From positions 992,001-1,056,000 of the forward strand of contig CP126531.1 of the NCBI GenBank assembly GCA_030167125.1: a DNA stretch of 64,000 nucleotides. The letters run 5' to 3'. Under the pieces are notes generated by a model. That model was not told the DNA's origin. It saw only the letters and a program-made list of their open reading frames with translations, and ran no database searches. The position numbers and the translations under genes are program-made. Source of the stretch: Rhodanobacteraceae bacterium. Its GTDB lineage: Bacteria > Pseudomonadota > Gammaproteobacteria > Xanthomonadales > Rhodanobacteraceae. This document shows, piece after piece, positions 26,588-36,878 of the stretch (within the stretch, counting starts at the first letter, position 1; every line of letters starts with the position of its first letter).

Positions 26588-27928
26588 ATGAGCGAATCGC
26601 AAACCGGCGCACGGCGCGAACTGCCGCGCAAACTCGGACTCGCCACCGGCATGGCCGTGGTGGTGGGCGTGATCATCGGCAGCGGCATCTTCCGGGTGCC
26701 CTCGGGCATCGCGGCGGATACCGGCAATCTCACCGGCATCGCGCTGGTGTGGATCCTCGGCGGCATCGTCGCGCTGTTCGGCGCGCTGTCGATCGCGGAA
26801 CTGGCGGCGATGTATCCCGCGGCCGGCGGACCTTACGTGTATCTGCGCGAGGCGTATGGACGTCCGCTCGCGTTCCTGTTCGGCTGGATGTTCCTGTTGA
26901 CCCAGCCGATCTCGTGGGCGGCGCAGGCGTTGATGTTTTCCGAATACCTCGGGTTCTTCGTGCCGATTCCGGGACAAGTCCAGCATGCGATTGCCGCGGT
27001 GCTGATCGTGCTGGTCGCCGCTGCGAATTACCGTTCGGTGAAACTCGGCGCCTACATCCAGAATCTGTCGACCGCGGCCAAGGTGCTGGCGATCGTGGGG
27101 TTGTCGGCGACGATCTTCTTCCTCGCGCCGGGCGGCGAGCGCAACCCGCTGAATGCCGAGCCGATGGGCGTGGCGAAATGGTCGGGCATCGGCATTGGCC
27201 TGATCGCGGCGTTGTGGGCCTACGACGGCTGGGAGAACCTGACCACGCTTTCGGGCGAGGTCCGAAACCCGGGCCGCAACTTGCCGATGGCGCTGATCGG
27301 CGGCGTCGTGCTGGTGATGGTGGTTTACCTGCTGATCAATGTCGCCTACCTGCGCGCGTTGCCGTTGCCGCAACTGGCGACCTCGAAGTCCGTCGCCACC
27401 GACGCCGCCACAGTGGTGCTGGGCCGCGCGGGCGCATCGCTGGTCGGTGCGCTGGTGATGTTGTCGGTATTCGGCACCTTGAACGGCAGCATCCTCTCGA
27501 CCCCGCGGGTGTTTTTCGCGATGGCCGAGGACGGCCTGTTCTTCCGCACCGTCGGCAAGATCCATCCGAAATACGAAACGCCTTACGTCGCGATCGCTTT
27601 CATCGTGGTGATCGCGGTGATCTACGTGCTGCTGCGCGATTTCATGCAGCTCGCGGAAGCCTACGTGCTGGGCATCTGGCCGTTCCTCGCCTTGTGCGTG
27701 ATCGGCCTGTTCATCCTGCGCAGGACGCGTCCGGACGTTCCGCGCCCGTACCGCACGCTCGGCTATCCGGTGATTCCTGCGCTGTTCGTGCTGGCGACCT
27801 TCGTGGTGGTCGCGAACGCGCTGTACGCGCAGTTCTGGTCCACCATCGCCAGCATCCTGATCACGCTGGTCGGCCTGCCGCTGTACTACCTGTGGATGTG
27901 GCGGCAACGGCGCATCCAGGCGGCGTGA
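26588..27928 (+). CDS. APC-superfamily amino acid permease
   Basis: 446 residues, about 12 membrane segments, and no signal peptide. Segment 1 is GMAVVVGVIIGSGIFRVPSG, where GSGIF is the substrate-backbone-binding motif of the APC/LAT family. LWAYDGWENLTTLSGEV is the typical segment 6 motif, and NGSILSTPRVFFAMAEDGLF follows in the segment 8 region. It imports amino acids across the inner membrane. It is the first gene of a three-gene run with an M61 peptidase and a transglutaminase-like protein, with 40 bases to the next gene. This suggests uptake of amino acids freed by the periplasmic peptidase. Confidence 0.85.
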   Translation: MSESQTGARRELPRKLGLATGMAVVVGVIIGSGIFRVPSGIAADTGNLTGIALVWILGGIVALFGALSIAELAAMYPAAGGPYVYLREAYGRPLAFLFGWMFLLTQPISWAAQALMFSEYLGFFVPIPGQVQHAIAAVLIVLVAAANYRSVKLGAYIQNLSTAAKVLAIVGLSATIFFLAPGGERNPLNAEPMGVAKWSGIGIGLIAALWAYDGWENLTTLSGEVRNPGRNLPMALIGGVVLVMVVYLLINVAYLRALPLPQLATSKSVATDAATVVLGRAGASLVGALVMLSVFGTLNGSILSTPRVFFAMAEDGLFFRTVGKIHPKYETPYVAIAFIVVIAVIYVLLRDFMQLAEAYVLGIWPFLALCVIGLFILRRTRPDVPRPYRTLGYPVIPALFVLATFVVVANALYAQFWSTIASILITLVGLPLYYLWMWRQRRIQAA

Positions 27929-27968
27929 CGCCGCGCGAATGTGCGGCGCAAACTATTTGGAGGGAAAC

Positions 27969-29855
27969 ATGAAGCGGTTGTCATGGTTTTCGTGCGCGTT
28001 GGTGCTCGTCGCATCCATGTCGTGCTTCGCCGCGCAGGTGCCGGGCCAGGTCACCTTGACGGTGAGCCTGCCCGATCCCGGCCAGAAGGTCCTGTACGTC
28101 CACGAAGTAATGCCGGTCGAACCGGGCGCGCTGACGCTGTATTACCCGAAGTGGATTCCCGGCGATCATTCACCGGACGGCCCCATCGGAGACATCATGG
28201 GCCTCGAGTTCTCAGGCAAAGGGCAGCGCATTGCGTGGCAGCGCGACGAGCTGGATCGTTTCACGTTCCATCTGACGGTGCCCCAAGGCGTGCACCAGCT
28301 CGACATCAGCTTCCAGTTTCCTTCGAGCGACCGCGTGACTCGCAATCTCATCGACCTCACATGGGACCACGTTTCGCTGTACCGCGCGGGCACGCCGACC
28401 AAGGATCAGATGTTCCAGCCGTCGCTGGTGATCCCGGCAGACTGGCATTACGGCAGCGCGCTGCAGACCGAGAAGCGCGACGGCAAGCAGATCACCTTCG
28501 GGCCGGTGCCGTACAACACGCTGGTCGATTCGCCGGTGATCGCCGGCAGGTATTTCCGCGAGATCGACCTGACCCCGAAGGGCTCGCCGGTGCACCGCTA
28601 CCTCGACATGGTGGGCGACAGCGCCGCCGCGATCGCGATCACGGATCAGCAAAGCGCGGGCTTCCATCACCTGATCGAGCAGGCGCAGGCGCTGTTCCAT
28701 TCGCACCATTACGACAGTTACCACCTGCTGCTGGTCTTGAGCGACCACACCGCCAAGGGTGGTCTCGAACACCACCAGTCCAGCGACGACAAGGCCCGCA
28801 GCGGCTCGAAAATGTTCGCCGATCCCGCGCATTTCATGCTCGACGGCTCGCTGCTGCCGCACGAATACACGCATTCGTGGAACGGCAAGTTCATGCGGCC
28901 GGCGGGCTTGTGGCAACCCGATTTCGAGCAGCCCGAAAAACCGAAGTTGCTGTGGGTGTACGAAGGGCTGACGGTGTACCTCGGCGACACGCTCACTGTG
29001 CGCAGCGGCCTGTGGTCGCCGGAAACCTGGCGCGACGTGGTCGCTTACCGCGCGGCGCGGATGGCACACCGCACCGGCCGCGCATGGCGGCCGCTGATCG
29101 ATACCACCGTTGCGGTCGATTACGGCGCGCCCGAAGCCTGGTCCAACTGGCGCCGCCAGAACGACTTCTATCCCGAAGGCGAACTGTTGTGGCTGGCGGT
29201 GGACATGAAGATTCGTGACCTGAGCCATGGCAAACGCGACATCGATGATTTCGCGCGCGCGTTCTTCGGCATCGACAACGGCAGCTTCGTCACGCACACC
29301 TACGATTTCGATGATGTCGTGAAGGCGCTCGACAAGATCCAGCCCTACGACTGGGCGACGTTCCTGCACACGTGGGTGGACGGCACGGACGACCAGGTGC
29401 CGCTGCTGTCCGGCATCGAGGCCAGCGGCTGGAAGCTGGTCTACACCGACAAACCTTCGGCCTACGAAAGCGCGCTGGAAAACGTCGGCATGGGCGAACT
29501 GGAAGGCCGCGGCATCAACGCGATGTTTTCCGTCGGCCTGTTCCTGGGCACGGATGGCGAGATCGAGGACGTGTTGTGGCAGGGACCGGCGTTCAAGGCG
29601 GGGCTCGCGCCCGGCATGCAGATGGTGTCGGTTGACGGCCATGCGTACAGCGCGCAGGTGTTGCACGACGCGATCGCCGCGGCGCAGAAGAGCAAACAGC
29701 CGTTGCAGATCCAGGCGCGCAGCGATGGTGCCGTTGCGACGTACACGGTGCACTACGACGGCGGCTTGAAGTATCCGCACCTCGTGCGCGAGCAGGGCAA
29801 GCCGGATTACCTGAAGCCGTTGCTTGCGCCCAAACCAGTGGGGAACGAGCCGTGA
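27969..29855 (+). CDS. M61 family glycyl-aminopeptidase-like metalloprotease with PDZ domain
   Basis: 628 residues. The ATG at 27969 follows GGAGGGAAAC. The signal peptide ends near CFAAQ. An N-terminal beta domain (residues 25-170) precedes the zinc motif HEYTH (about residue 297-301), with KLLWVYEGLTVYLGD supplying the third ligand Glu. A C-terminal PDZ-like domain (MQMVSVDGHAYSAQVLHDA) ends the protein. M61 enzymes cleave N-terminal Gly/Ala from peptides in the periplasm. Its stop overlaps the next gene's GTG by four bases (GTGA), so the two are translationally coupled. Confidence 0.85.
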   Translation: MKRLSWFSCALVLVASMSCFAAQVPGQVTLTVSLPDPGQKVLYVHEVMPVEPGALTLYYPKWIPGDHSPDGPIGDIMGLEFSGKGQRIAWQRDELDRFTFHLTVPQGVHQLDISFQFPSSDRVTRNLIDLTWDHVSLYRAGTPTKDQMFQPSLVIPADWHYGSALQTEKRDGKQITFGPVPYNTLVDSPVIAGRYFREIDLTPKGSPVHRYLDMVGDSAAAIAITDQQSAGFHHLIEQAQALFHSHHYDSYHLLLVLSDHTAKGGLEHHQSSDDKARSGSKMFADPAHFMLDGSLLPHEYTHSWNGKFMRPAGLWQPDFEQPEKPKLLWVYEGLTVYLGDTLTVRSGLWSPETWRDVVAYRAARMAHRTGRAWRPLIDTTVAVDYGAPEAWSNWRRQNDFYPEGELLWLAVDMKIRDLSHGKRDIDDFARAFFGIDNGSFVTHTYDFDDVVKALDKIQPYDWATFLHTWVDGTDDQVPLLSGIEASGWKLVYTDKPSAYESALENVGMGELEGRGINAMFSVGLFLGTDGEIEDVLWQGPAFKAGLAPGMQMVSVDGHAYSAQVLHDAIAAAQKSKQPLQIQARSDGAVATYTVHYDGGLKYPHLVREQGKPDYLKPLLAPKPVGNEP

Positions 29856-31342
29856 CGGCGCACGCGCTTCGGCTGCTGGCCTTGTTCGCGTTGTCCGTGC
29901 TGTTGCCCATCGCGGCCCACGCTTCCGGCATTCCTCCGGTGGTTCCGGCCAATCGCGACCTGAGCGCCATCGTCGAGCTGGTGACGGACGGGCAATTCAA
30001 GGCGGCCGATGCGCGCATCGATGCGACGCTGAAGCAATCGAACCTGCCTGCGGACGCACGGCGCGCGTTCGAATTCCAGCGCGAACGTATGCGGCGCATG
30101 CGGCTGGATTTCGACCTGACCGCCGACCAGGTGAAGGCGAAAGTGCGCAAGCAGATTCCCGATCTCAGCGACGCGGAATTCGCGCAGTGGGACGCGCACG
30201 GCCTGTTCGAGCACATGGACATCGACGGGCAGCGGCTGTACTTCAACCGTTCGCCGTCGAACCTGTTTCACTTGAGTGCAGCAGCAATGGCGCGGCAGAA
30301 GGGCGGCACCGCGTATGTCACCAGCGGCTTGCCGAAACAGGTCAACGACAACTACATCGACTTCGACCGCAAGGTGATCGCGGCGGCGAAGGCCACGGGC
30401 AAGACCAGCGTGCTGCCGCAGCGCGTGCAGGTCACGCAGACGCTGACCGTCGACGCCGACGCGGTGCCCGCGGGCAAGACCATCCGCGCGTGGATTCCGT
30501 ATCCGCGCGCCGATGCCGGCCAGCAGGAAGACGTCCGCTTCGTTTCCAGCCAGCCGTCCGCACACCAGATCGCACCGGAATCCGCGCTGCAGCGCACCGC
30601 GTATCTGGAACAGCCGGCGCAGGCGGGCAAGCCCACGGTGTTCAGGGTCACCTACGAGGTCACGCTGTACGCGCAATACCACGCGATCGATCCCGCGAAG
30701 GTGCAACCGGAGAAGATCACGCCCGAGCTCGCGCCGTTCGTGGCGGAACGCGCGCCGCACATCGTGTTCACCGAACCGCTGCGCGTGTTCTCGAACCAGG
30801 TCGTCGGTGACGCGACCAATCCGTACGAGATCGCGCGCCGCATCTTCGCGGCGCTGGACGAGATTCCTTGGGCGGGTGCGCGCGAATATTCGACCATTCC
30901 GGACATCAGCGCCTACACGCTGCACGCGGGGCATGGCGATTGCGGCGAGCAGACCCTGCTGCTGATCACGCTGATGCGCATGAACGGCATCCCGGCGCGC
31001 TGGCAGTCGGGCTGGACCTTCACGGACGGCAAGTACGACGACATCCACGACTGGGCGGAGATTTACCTGGCGCCGTATGGCTGGATTCCGGTGGACGTCA
31101 CCTACGGACGGCTCGATTCGGATGATCCGGCGCTGAAATGGTTCTATCTCGGCGGCCTCGACAACTACCGCATTGCCTTCAACGATGACTTCTCGCAATC
31201 GTTCGTGCCGGCGAAGCAGCACTTCCGCTCCGACACCGTGGATTCGCAGCGCGGCGAAGTGGAGTGGGACGGCGGGAACCTTTACTACGACAAGTTCGAC
31301 TACCACTTCGACTGGAAGATCCTGTCGCCGTCGCAGCGTTGA
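29852..31342 (+). CDS. Secreted transglutaminase-like protein
   Basis: 496 residues from a GTG at 29852 that overlaps the M61 stop. The signal peptide is residues 1-25 (LLPIAAHAS). A helical N-terminal region of about 150 residues precedes a beta domain (VTQTLTVDADAVPAGKTIRA). The transglutaminase core follows: HGDCGEQTLL (Cys), IHDWAEIYLAPYGWIP (His) and VDVTYG (Asp), a complete Cys-His-Asp triad. Bacterial members act mostly as peptidases or amidases. Coupling to the M61 enzyme and permease suggests a shared role in peptide breakdown. Confidence 0.8.
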   Translation: MTAHALRLLALFALSVLLPIAAHASGIPPVVPANRDLSAIVELVTDGQFKAADARIDATLKQSNLPADARRAFEFQRERMRRMRLDFDLTADQVKAKVRKQIPDLSDAEFAQWDAHGLFEHMDIDGQRLYFNRSPSNLFHLSAAAMARQKGGTAYVTSGLPKQVNDNYIDFDRKVIAAAKATGKTSVLPQRVQVTQTLTVDADAVPAGKTIRAWIPYPRADAGQQEDVRFVSSQPSAHQIAPESALQRTAYLEQPAQAGKPTVFRVTYEVTLYAQYHAIDPAKVQPEKITPELAPFVAERAPHIVFTEPLRVFSNQVVGDATNPYEIARRIFAALDEIPWAGAREYSTIPDISAYTLHAGHGDCGEQTLLLITLMRMNGIPARWQSGWTFTDGKYDDIHDWAEIYLAPYGWIPVDVTYGRLDSDDPALKWFYLGGLDNYRIAFNDDFSQSFVPAKQHFRSDTVDSQRGEVEWDGGNLYYDKFDYHFDWKILSPSQR

Positions 31343-31403
31343 GATGACGCCGTTGCGCGGGCACCGATTACACTGCAGGCGTTGAACTGCCGAGCGCTCG
31401 TCG

Positions 31404-32819
31404 ATGCCGGATGTCGTGGTTGCCGAAGCGGATTCGCTGCCGGACTTGCTCGCGCGCCAGCGTGAAGCCTTCCGGCAGATGCCATATCCCGCGTGGCCGC
31501 AACGCGCCGCCTGGCTGAAAGCGCTGCGCGCATTGTTGCGCGACAACGATGCGCGCATCTGTGAAGCGATCTCCGCGGATTTCGGTTGCCGTCCGCCGGA
31601 AGAAAGCCGCCTGCTGGAGTTGTTTCCGTCGCTGGGCGCGATCGATCATACGTTGAGGCACGCGCGCAGTTGGATGCGCCCGCGCCGCCGGTTCGCCGGC
31701 TTCTGGTTCCTGCCTGCGCACACGGAAGTGATGCCGCAGCCGCTTGGGGTGGTGGGCATCATCGTGCCGTGGAATTACCCGTTGTACCTCGCCGTCGGGC
31801 CGCTGGTCGATGCACTGGCCGCGGGCAATCGCGTGCTGGTGAAAATGAGCGAGTACACGCCGCGGTTCTCGGCGCTGTTCGCGGAGCTGATCGAAAAATA
31901 TTTCCCCGCAGGCGAAGTGCGCGTCGTCAACGGCGACGCAGAAGTCGCCGCGACCTTCGCCGCGTTGCCGTTCGATCATCTGCTGTTCACCGGTTCAACC
32001 GAAGTGGGGCGCAAGGTGATGCGCGCGGCGGCGGACAACTTGACGCCGGTGACGCTGGAACTGGGCGGCAAGTCGCCGGCCATCATCGGACCCGGCGCGC
32101 GTTTCGACCACGCGGCCGAACGCATCGTCTACGGCAAGTCCGTCAACGCGGGGCAAACCTGCATCGCGCCCGATTACGTGCTGCTGCCGCGTACTCGGCA
32201 GCAGGCGTTCGTCGAGCGCGCACGTGCGGTGTTCGCGCGCATGTATCCCGATTTCGCCAATGGCCAATACGCCAGCATCATCACACCGCGCCAGCATGCG
32301 CGGTTGCTGCAATTGCTGGATGACGCAGTCGCGAGTGGTGCCGTCGCGCATCCGTTGGCAGATGCGCGCGACGATGCGGCGCGTCTGCTGCCACCGATAT
32401 TGCTGATCGGTGTCGCCGCGGATGCCGAAGTGATGCGCGAGGAAATCTTCGGTCCGCTGCTGCCGCTGGTGCCGTACGACGATCTCGACGATGCACTCGA
32501 CTACGTCGCCGCGCGGCCGCATCCGCTTGCGCTGTATCTGTTCGAGACGGACCAGGAGGCTGTGCGGCGCGTGCTCGAACGCGTCCATGCAGGTGGGGTC
32601 GCTGTCAACGACACGCTCTACCAGATCGCCCAGCACCACTTGCCATTCGGTGGCATGGGTCCGTCCGGCATGGGCGCGTATCACGGCGAAGACGGCTTCC
32701 GCACGTTCTCGAAAATGAAACCCGTGTTCCGGCAATCGCGCTTTGCGGCGACGGCGCTGTTGAATCCACCGTATGGCGCGCGTTTCCGGCGCATGCTGAA
32801 ACTGCTGCTGCGCCGTTGA
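31404..32819 (+). CDS. Aldehyde dehydrogenase, coniferyl-aldehyde-dehydrogenase-like
   Basis: 471 residues. VPWNYPLYLAVGPLVDALA and the NAD loop FTGSTEVGRKVM are present. The catalytic Glu is in LELGGKSP and the nucleophile Cys in NAGQTCIAPDYVL. LPFGGMGPSGMGAYHGEDGF is at the C terminus. The length and motifs fit the CalB-like group of non-phosphorylating, membrane-associated aldehyde dehydrogenases, which also oxidise medium-chain aldehydes. It is 61 bases after the transglutaminase gene and may not share its operon. The next gene (mfd) is convergent. Confidence 0.85.
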   Translation: MPDVVVAEADSLPDLLARQREAFRQMPYPAWPQRAAWLKALRALLRDNDARICEAISADFGCRPPEESRLLELFPSLGAIDHTLRHARSWMRPRRRFAGFWFLPAHTEVMPQPLGVVGIIVPWNYPLYLAVGPLVDALAAGNRVLVKMSEYTPRFSALFAELIEKYFPAGEVRVVNGDAEVAATFAALPFDHLLFTGSTEVGRKVMRAAADNLTPVTLELGGKSPAIIGPGARFDHAAERIVYGKSVNAGQTCIAPDYVLLPRTRQQAFVERARAVFARMYPDFANGQYASIITPRQHARLLQLLDDAVASGAVAHPLADARDDAARLLPPILLIGVAADAEVMREEIFGPLLPLVPYDDLDDALDYVAARPHPLALYLFETDQEAVRRVLERVHAGGVAVNDTLYQIAQHHLPFGGMGPSGMGAYHGEDGFRTFSKMKPVFRQSRFAATALLNPPYGARFRRMLKLLLRR

Positions 32820-32825
32820 AGCGCG

Positions 32826-35800
32826 TCACGCGGCTTTGGTTTTCACCGACAGCGTTTCCAGCAATTCACCCGCCGCACGCAGACGGTCCGCGGGCTCCGG
32901 CAGTTCAAGCGTGATGCGCAGCTTGTCCTGCCCATCCAGCTTGTAGATGCGCGGGCGCGTCTGGATCAGCCGGATGATGGTGGCCGGATCGACCTCGGGC
33001 TTTTCGTGGAACACGATGCGTCCGCCCGCAGCGCCGAGATCGAGCTTGCGGATGCCAAGCGCGGCGGCACGCAATTTCAGCGCAGCGATCGCGAACAGGT
33101 TTTTCGTCACCTGCGGCAACAGGCCGAAGCGATCGATCATCTCCACCTGCATGTCGCGCAGCGCCTCGTCGTCGCGCGCGCCGGCGATGCGCTTGTACAA
33201 AGTGAGACGCGTATGGACGTCGGGCAGGTAATCGTCCGAAATCAACGCGGGCATGTGCAGTTCGACCTCGGTGCCGCTGTCGCCGCCGAGATCGAAATCC
33301 GGCACCTTGCCCGAACGCAGCGCGTGCACCGCGCGTTCCAGCAGCTCGCTGTACAGCGCGAAGCCGATCGCCTCGATCTGGCCAGATTGCGCTTCGCCCA
33401 GCAATTCGCCCGCACCGCGGATTTCCATGTCGTGCGTCGCCAGCGTGAAACCCGCGCCCAGTTCTTCCAGCGATTCCAGCGCCATCAGGCGCTTCTCCGC
33501 ATCGGCCGTCATGGCTTTCTTGTCAGGCACGATCAGGTACGCATACGCGCGGTGGTGCGAGCGGCCCACGCGTCCGCGCAACTGATGCAACTGCGCCAAA
33601 CCGAAGCGGTCGGCGCGATCGATCACGATGGTGTTGGCGGTCGGCACGTCGATGCCGGATTCGATGATGGTCGTGCACACCAGCACGTTGAAACGCTGGC
33701 GGTGGAAATCCAGCATCACGCTTTCCAGTTCGTGCGCGCCCATCTGCCCGTGCGCGACGCGGATGCGCGCGTCGGGCACCAGCTCCGCCAGTTCGCGCGC
33801 GGTGCGCTGGATGGTATCGATGCTGTTGTGCAGGAAATACACCTGGCCGCCCCTGCCAAGTTCGCGCTGGAAGGCTTCGCGGATCATCGCAGGGTCGTAC
33901 TGCGCGACCAGCGTCTTCACCGCCATGCGCGCGGTGGGCGGCGTCGCGATGATCGAAAGATCACGCATGCCGCTCATCGCCATGTTGAGCGTGCGCGGGA
34001 TCGGCGTGGCGGTGAGCGTGAGCAGGTCGACTTCCGCGCGCAGTTGCTTCAGGCGTTCCTTGTGGCGCACGCCGAAGCGTTGTTCCTCGTCCACGATCGC
34101 CAAGCCGAGGTCGCGGAACTTCACGTCCGGCTGCAGCAGCCTGTGGGTGCCGACCACGATGTCGAGCTTGCCTTCGGCGAGTCGTTTCAATGCACCTTCG
34201 ACTTCGCTCTTCGCGCGGAAACGCGACAGCAGTTCGACCTTGATCGGGAAATCCGCTAGCCGATCGGTGAAGTTGTCGTAATGCTGCTGCGCGAGCAGGG
34301 TGGTCGGCACCAGCACCGCGACCTGCTTGCCGGCGCTGGCGGTCGCGACCGCCGCACGCAGCGCGACTTCGGTCTTGCCGAAACCGACGTCGCCGCAGAC
34401 CACGCGGTCCATCGGTTGCGGCGCGGCCAGATCGGCCAGCACCGCGTCGATGGCCGTGAGCTGGTCGGGCGTTTCCTCGAAACGGAAACCTTCTGCGAAG
34501 CGCGCGAGCATCGCACGGTCGTAGTCGATCGCGTTGCCCTGTTTCGCGGCGCGTTGTGCATGGATCGCCAGCAGTTCCGCTGCGGCGTCGCGCACTTTTT
34601 CCGCAGCCCTGCGCTTGGCGCGATCCCACGCTTCGCTGCCGAGTGAATGCAGCGGCGCGTGTTCGTCGTCCGCGCCCGAGTAACGGCTGACCAGCCCGAG
34701 TTGTGCGACCGGCACGTACAACTTGTCGCCGCGCGCGTATTCGATGGCCAGGAATTCGCCCGGCATGCCGCCCACGTCCAGCGCCATCAGGCCGAGGTAA
34801 CGGCCGACACCGTGATCGACGTGCACGATGGGCGCGCCGATTTCGAGTTCGGTCAGGTCGCGCAGGATCGCTTCGGGATCGCGTTCTGCGACTTGCCGTC
34901 GGCGGCGCTCGCCACGCGCGCGTTCGCCGGCGAGCTCGCGTTCGGTGACGATCGTCAAGGCTGGTTGCGCAAGCGAGAAGCCGCGTTCGAGCGGCGCAAC
35001 GGTGATGCAAAGCGGTGCCTGTGCGACGGTGATCGCAGGCCAGGCATCCGCGACGTCCGGTTTCATCCCGGACGCGGCAAGCTGTTCGAGCAAAGCTTCC
35101 CGGCGGCCCGGCGAATCCGCGGCAATCAACACGCGCTGCTCGGCATGCGCATCCAGCCATTCCCGCAGCCGCGCGGGAAACCCACCCGCCGCGGCACCGC
35201 TGGCCGAAAAATCCGGCGCCGCCGCGGTGCCGGTATCGGTCGCGCGCGCGTCGGTGCTGCCGACCAGATCGACGCGCAGTACGCGGTTCAGGCGTTCGCG
35301 CAGTGATTGCGGCGGCAGGTACAACTCCATCGGCGGCAGGATCGGCCGCTCGATGTCGTGCGCGCGCTGGTCGTGGCGGGCCTCGGCTTGCTTCCAGAAC
35401 TGCTCGGCGGCGTCGAGCGAACCACGCGCCAGCACGAACAACGCATCGTCGCCCAGATAGTCGAACAGCGTTTCGGTCTGTTCGAAAAACAGCGGCAGGT
35501 AGTACTCGATGCCGCCGGGCGTCACGCCCTGTTTCATGTCCTGGTAGAGCGGGCAGCGGCGCACGTCGATCGGGAAGCGCTCGCGCAGGCGATCGCGGAA
35601 GGCGCGCATCGCTTCGTCGGTCAGCGGGAACTCGCGTGCGGGGAGCAGCCTGACCGCGTCCACCTGGTGCAGCGAGCGTTGCGTTTCGGGGTCGAACGCG
35701 CGGATCGATTCGACGGCGTCGTCGAACAGCTCGATGCGGTACGGTTCGTCCGCGCCCATCGGGAAGATGTCGAGCAGCGCGCCGCGCACCGCGAACTCGC

Positions 35801-36284
35801 CATGCTCGCCGACCTGCGGCACGTTGCGGTAGCCGCAGGCTTCGAGGCGCCGTTGTTCGGTCGCAAGGTCCAGTTTCTCGCCGCGCGCGACGGACAAGCC
35901 GCTGCCCGCGATGTGCGTGCGCGGCGCGAGCCGCTGCATCAGCGTGGCAATGGAAACCACCAGCACGCCCTTGTGCATGGCGGGCAGGCGATACAACGTG
36001 TCGATGCGCTGCGACACCAGCTGCGGGTGCGGCGCGAACAGGTCGTAGGGCAGGGTTTCCCAATCCGGGAAGTGCAGCACCGGAAGTTCGCCCGCGAAAA
36101 ATGCAAGGTCGTCTTCCAGCGAACGCGCCGCGCGGTTGTCCTGCGTCACCGCAACCAGCACGCCTTCGCGCCTGCGCGCGGCCTCGCACAGCAGCAGCGC
36201 CAGCGACGAGCCGGCGGGCTCGCGCCAGTCGCGTTGCTGGCCGGGTTTCGACGGCAGCGGCGGAAGATTCAAGGGAACGGCCAT
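32826..36284 (-). CDS. mfd: Transcription-repair coupling factor Mfd
   Basis: 1152 residues from the ATG at 36284 (MAVPLNLPPLP), the usual length. UvrB-homology N-terminal part (FPDWETLPYDLFAPHPQLVS), the RNA polymerase-interacting domain (PIVHVDHGVGRYLGL, FLAIEYARGDKLYVPV), and RecG-like translocase motifs are visible: VVCGDVGFGKTEVALRA (Walker A), DEEQRFGVRHKE (Walker B), TATPIPRTLNMAMSG and HQLRGRVGRS. It removes stalled RNA polymerase at DNA lesions and recruits UvrA. It is encoded alone, convergent with the aldehyde dehydrogenase. Confidence 0.95.
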   Translation of the reverse strand: MAVPLNLPPLPSKPGQQRDWREPAGSSLALLLCEAARRREGVLVAVTQDNRAARSLEDDLAFFAGELPVLHFPDWETLPYDLFAPHPQLVSQRIDTLYRLPAMHKGVLVVSIATLMQRLAPRTHIAGSGLSVARGEKLDLATEQRRLEACGYRNVPQVGEHGEFAVRGALLDIFPMGADEPYRIELFDDAVESIRAFDPETQRSLHQVDAVRLLPAREFPLTDEAMRAFRDRLRERFPIDVRRCPLYQDMKQGVTPGGIEYYLPLFFEQTETLFDYLGDDALFVLARGSLDAAEQFWKQAEARHDQRAHDIERPILPPMELYLPPQSLRERLNRVLRVDLVGSTDARATDTGTAAAPDFSASGAAAGGFPARLREWLDAHAEQRVLIAADSPGRREALLEQLAASGMKPDVADAWPAITVAQAPLCITVAPLERGFSLAQPALTIVTERELAGERARGERRRRQVAERDPEAILRDLTELEIGAPIVHVDHGVGRYLGLMALDVGGMPGEFLAIEYARGDKLYVPVAQLGLVSRYSGADDEHAPLHSLGSEAWDRAKRRAAEKVRDAAAELLAIHAQRAAKQGNAIDYDRAMLARFAEGFRFEETPDQLTAIDAVLADLAAPQPMDRVVCGDVGFGKTEVALRAAVATASAGKQVAVLVPTTLLAQQHYDNFTDRLADFPIKVELLSRFRAKSEVEGALKRLAEGKLDIVVGTHRLLQPDVKFRDLGLAIVDEEQRFGVRHKERLKQLRAEVDLLTLTATPIPRTLNMAMSGMRDLSIIATPPTARMAVKTLVAQYDPAMIREAFQRELGRGGQVYFLHNSIDTIQRTARELAELVPDARIRVAHGQMGAHELESVMLDFHRQRFNVLVCTTIIESGIDVPTANTIVIDRADRFGLAQLHQLRGRVGRSHHRAYAYLIVPDKKAMTADAEKRLMALESLEELGAGFTLATHDMEIRGAGELLGEAQSGQIEAIGFALYSELLERAVHALRSGKVPDFDLGGDSGTEVELHMPALISDDYLPDVHTRLTLYKRIAGARDDEALRDMQVEMIDRFGLLPQVTKNLFAIAALKLRAAALGIRKLDLGAAGGRIVFHEKPEVDPATIIRLIQTRPRIYKLDGQDKLRITLELPEPADRLRAAGELLETLSVKTKAA

Positions 36285-36353
36285 GGTTCGTGCAATACAG
36301 GGAATTGCCGGAGCGCGAATGTCGCGCCAGCAAAAGTGCAATCGCTCATTTTA

Positions 36354-36878
36354 TCAGCCGGCGTTCCGGAACATCGGGACGAAGCGGACCTTCATCAAGG
36401 CGGGCTCATCGGCGTCGACGCCGGCCGTGCCGCCGAGCGCGCGGCACAGCTCCAGCATGCGCGTGTTGTCACGGCGGACGAGGCCGTGCAGCGTGAGTCC
36501 GCGCCGGCGCGCTTCGCACAGCAGGCATTCCATCAGCCGGCGGCCGAGGCCGTGGCCCGCGATCGCCTGCCCCACGACCAGGCCGAATTCGGCTTGCGCC
36601 GGATCGGAAGCGTCCACGTGCAAGTCCGCGACCGCGCGGATTTCATGGTCCGCGTCTTCCAGCACGAACGCCGCGTCGCGTGCGGGATCGAGTTCGCGCA
36701 CTTCGTGCTCGATGAACGCGGGCAGTTCGCGCGACTGGTGCAGGAAACGCAGCTCGACTTCTTCCGGCGTCAGCCGCCGGAACGCGCGGCGCAGCGCGTC
36801 GAGGTCGCCGGGTTGCAACGGGCGCAGCAGGAACCCGCGGCCGTCGCCGAGCTGGATGATTTCGCTGGTGTTGTCCAA
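36354..36878 (-). CDS. GNAT family N-acetyltransferase
   Basis: 174 residues. RPLQPGDLDALRRAFRRLTPE at the N terminus, then the acetyl-CoA loop region GLVVGQAIAGHGLGRRLMEC (QxxGxG pattern, about residues 98-117) and the terminal LHGLVRRDNTRMLELCRALG motif. It resembles the stand-alone counterpart of the acetyltransferase domain found in bacterial Pat-type protein lysine acetyltransferases, but the substrate is not established. The gene is upstream of mfd on the same strand, 69 bases from its start. Confidence 0.75.
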   Translation of the reverse strand: MDNTSEIIQLGDGRGFLLRPLQPGDLDALRRAFRRLTPEEVELRFLHQSRELPAFIEHEVRELDPARDAAFVLEDADHEIRAVADLHVDASDPAQAEFGLVVGQAIAGHGLGRRLMECLLCEARRRGLTLHGLVRRDNTRMLELCRALGGTAGVDADEPALMKVRFVPMFRNAG

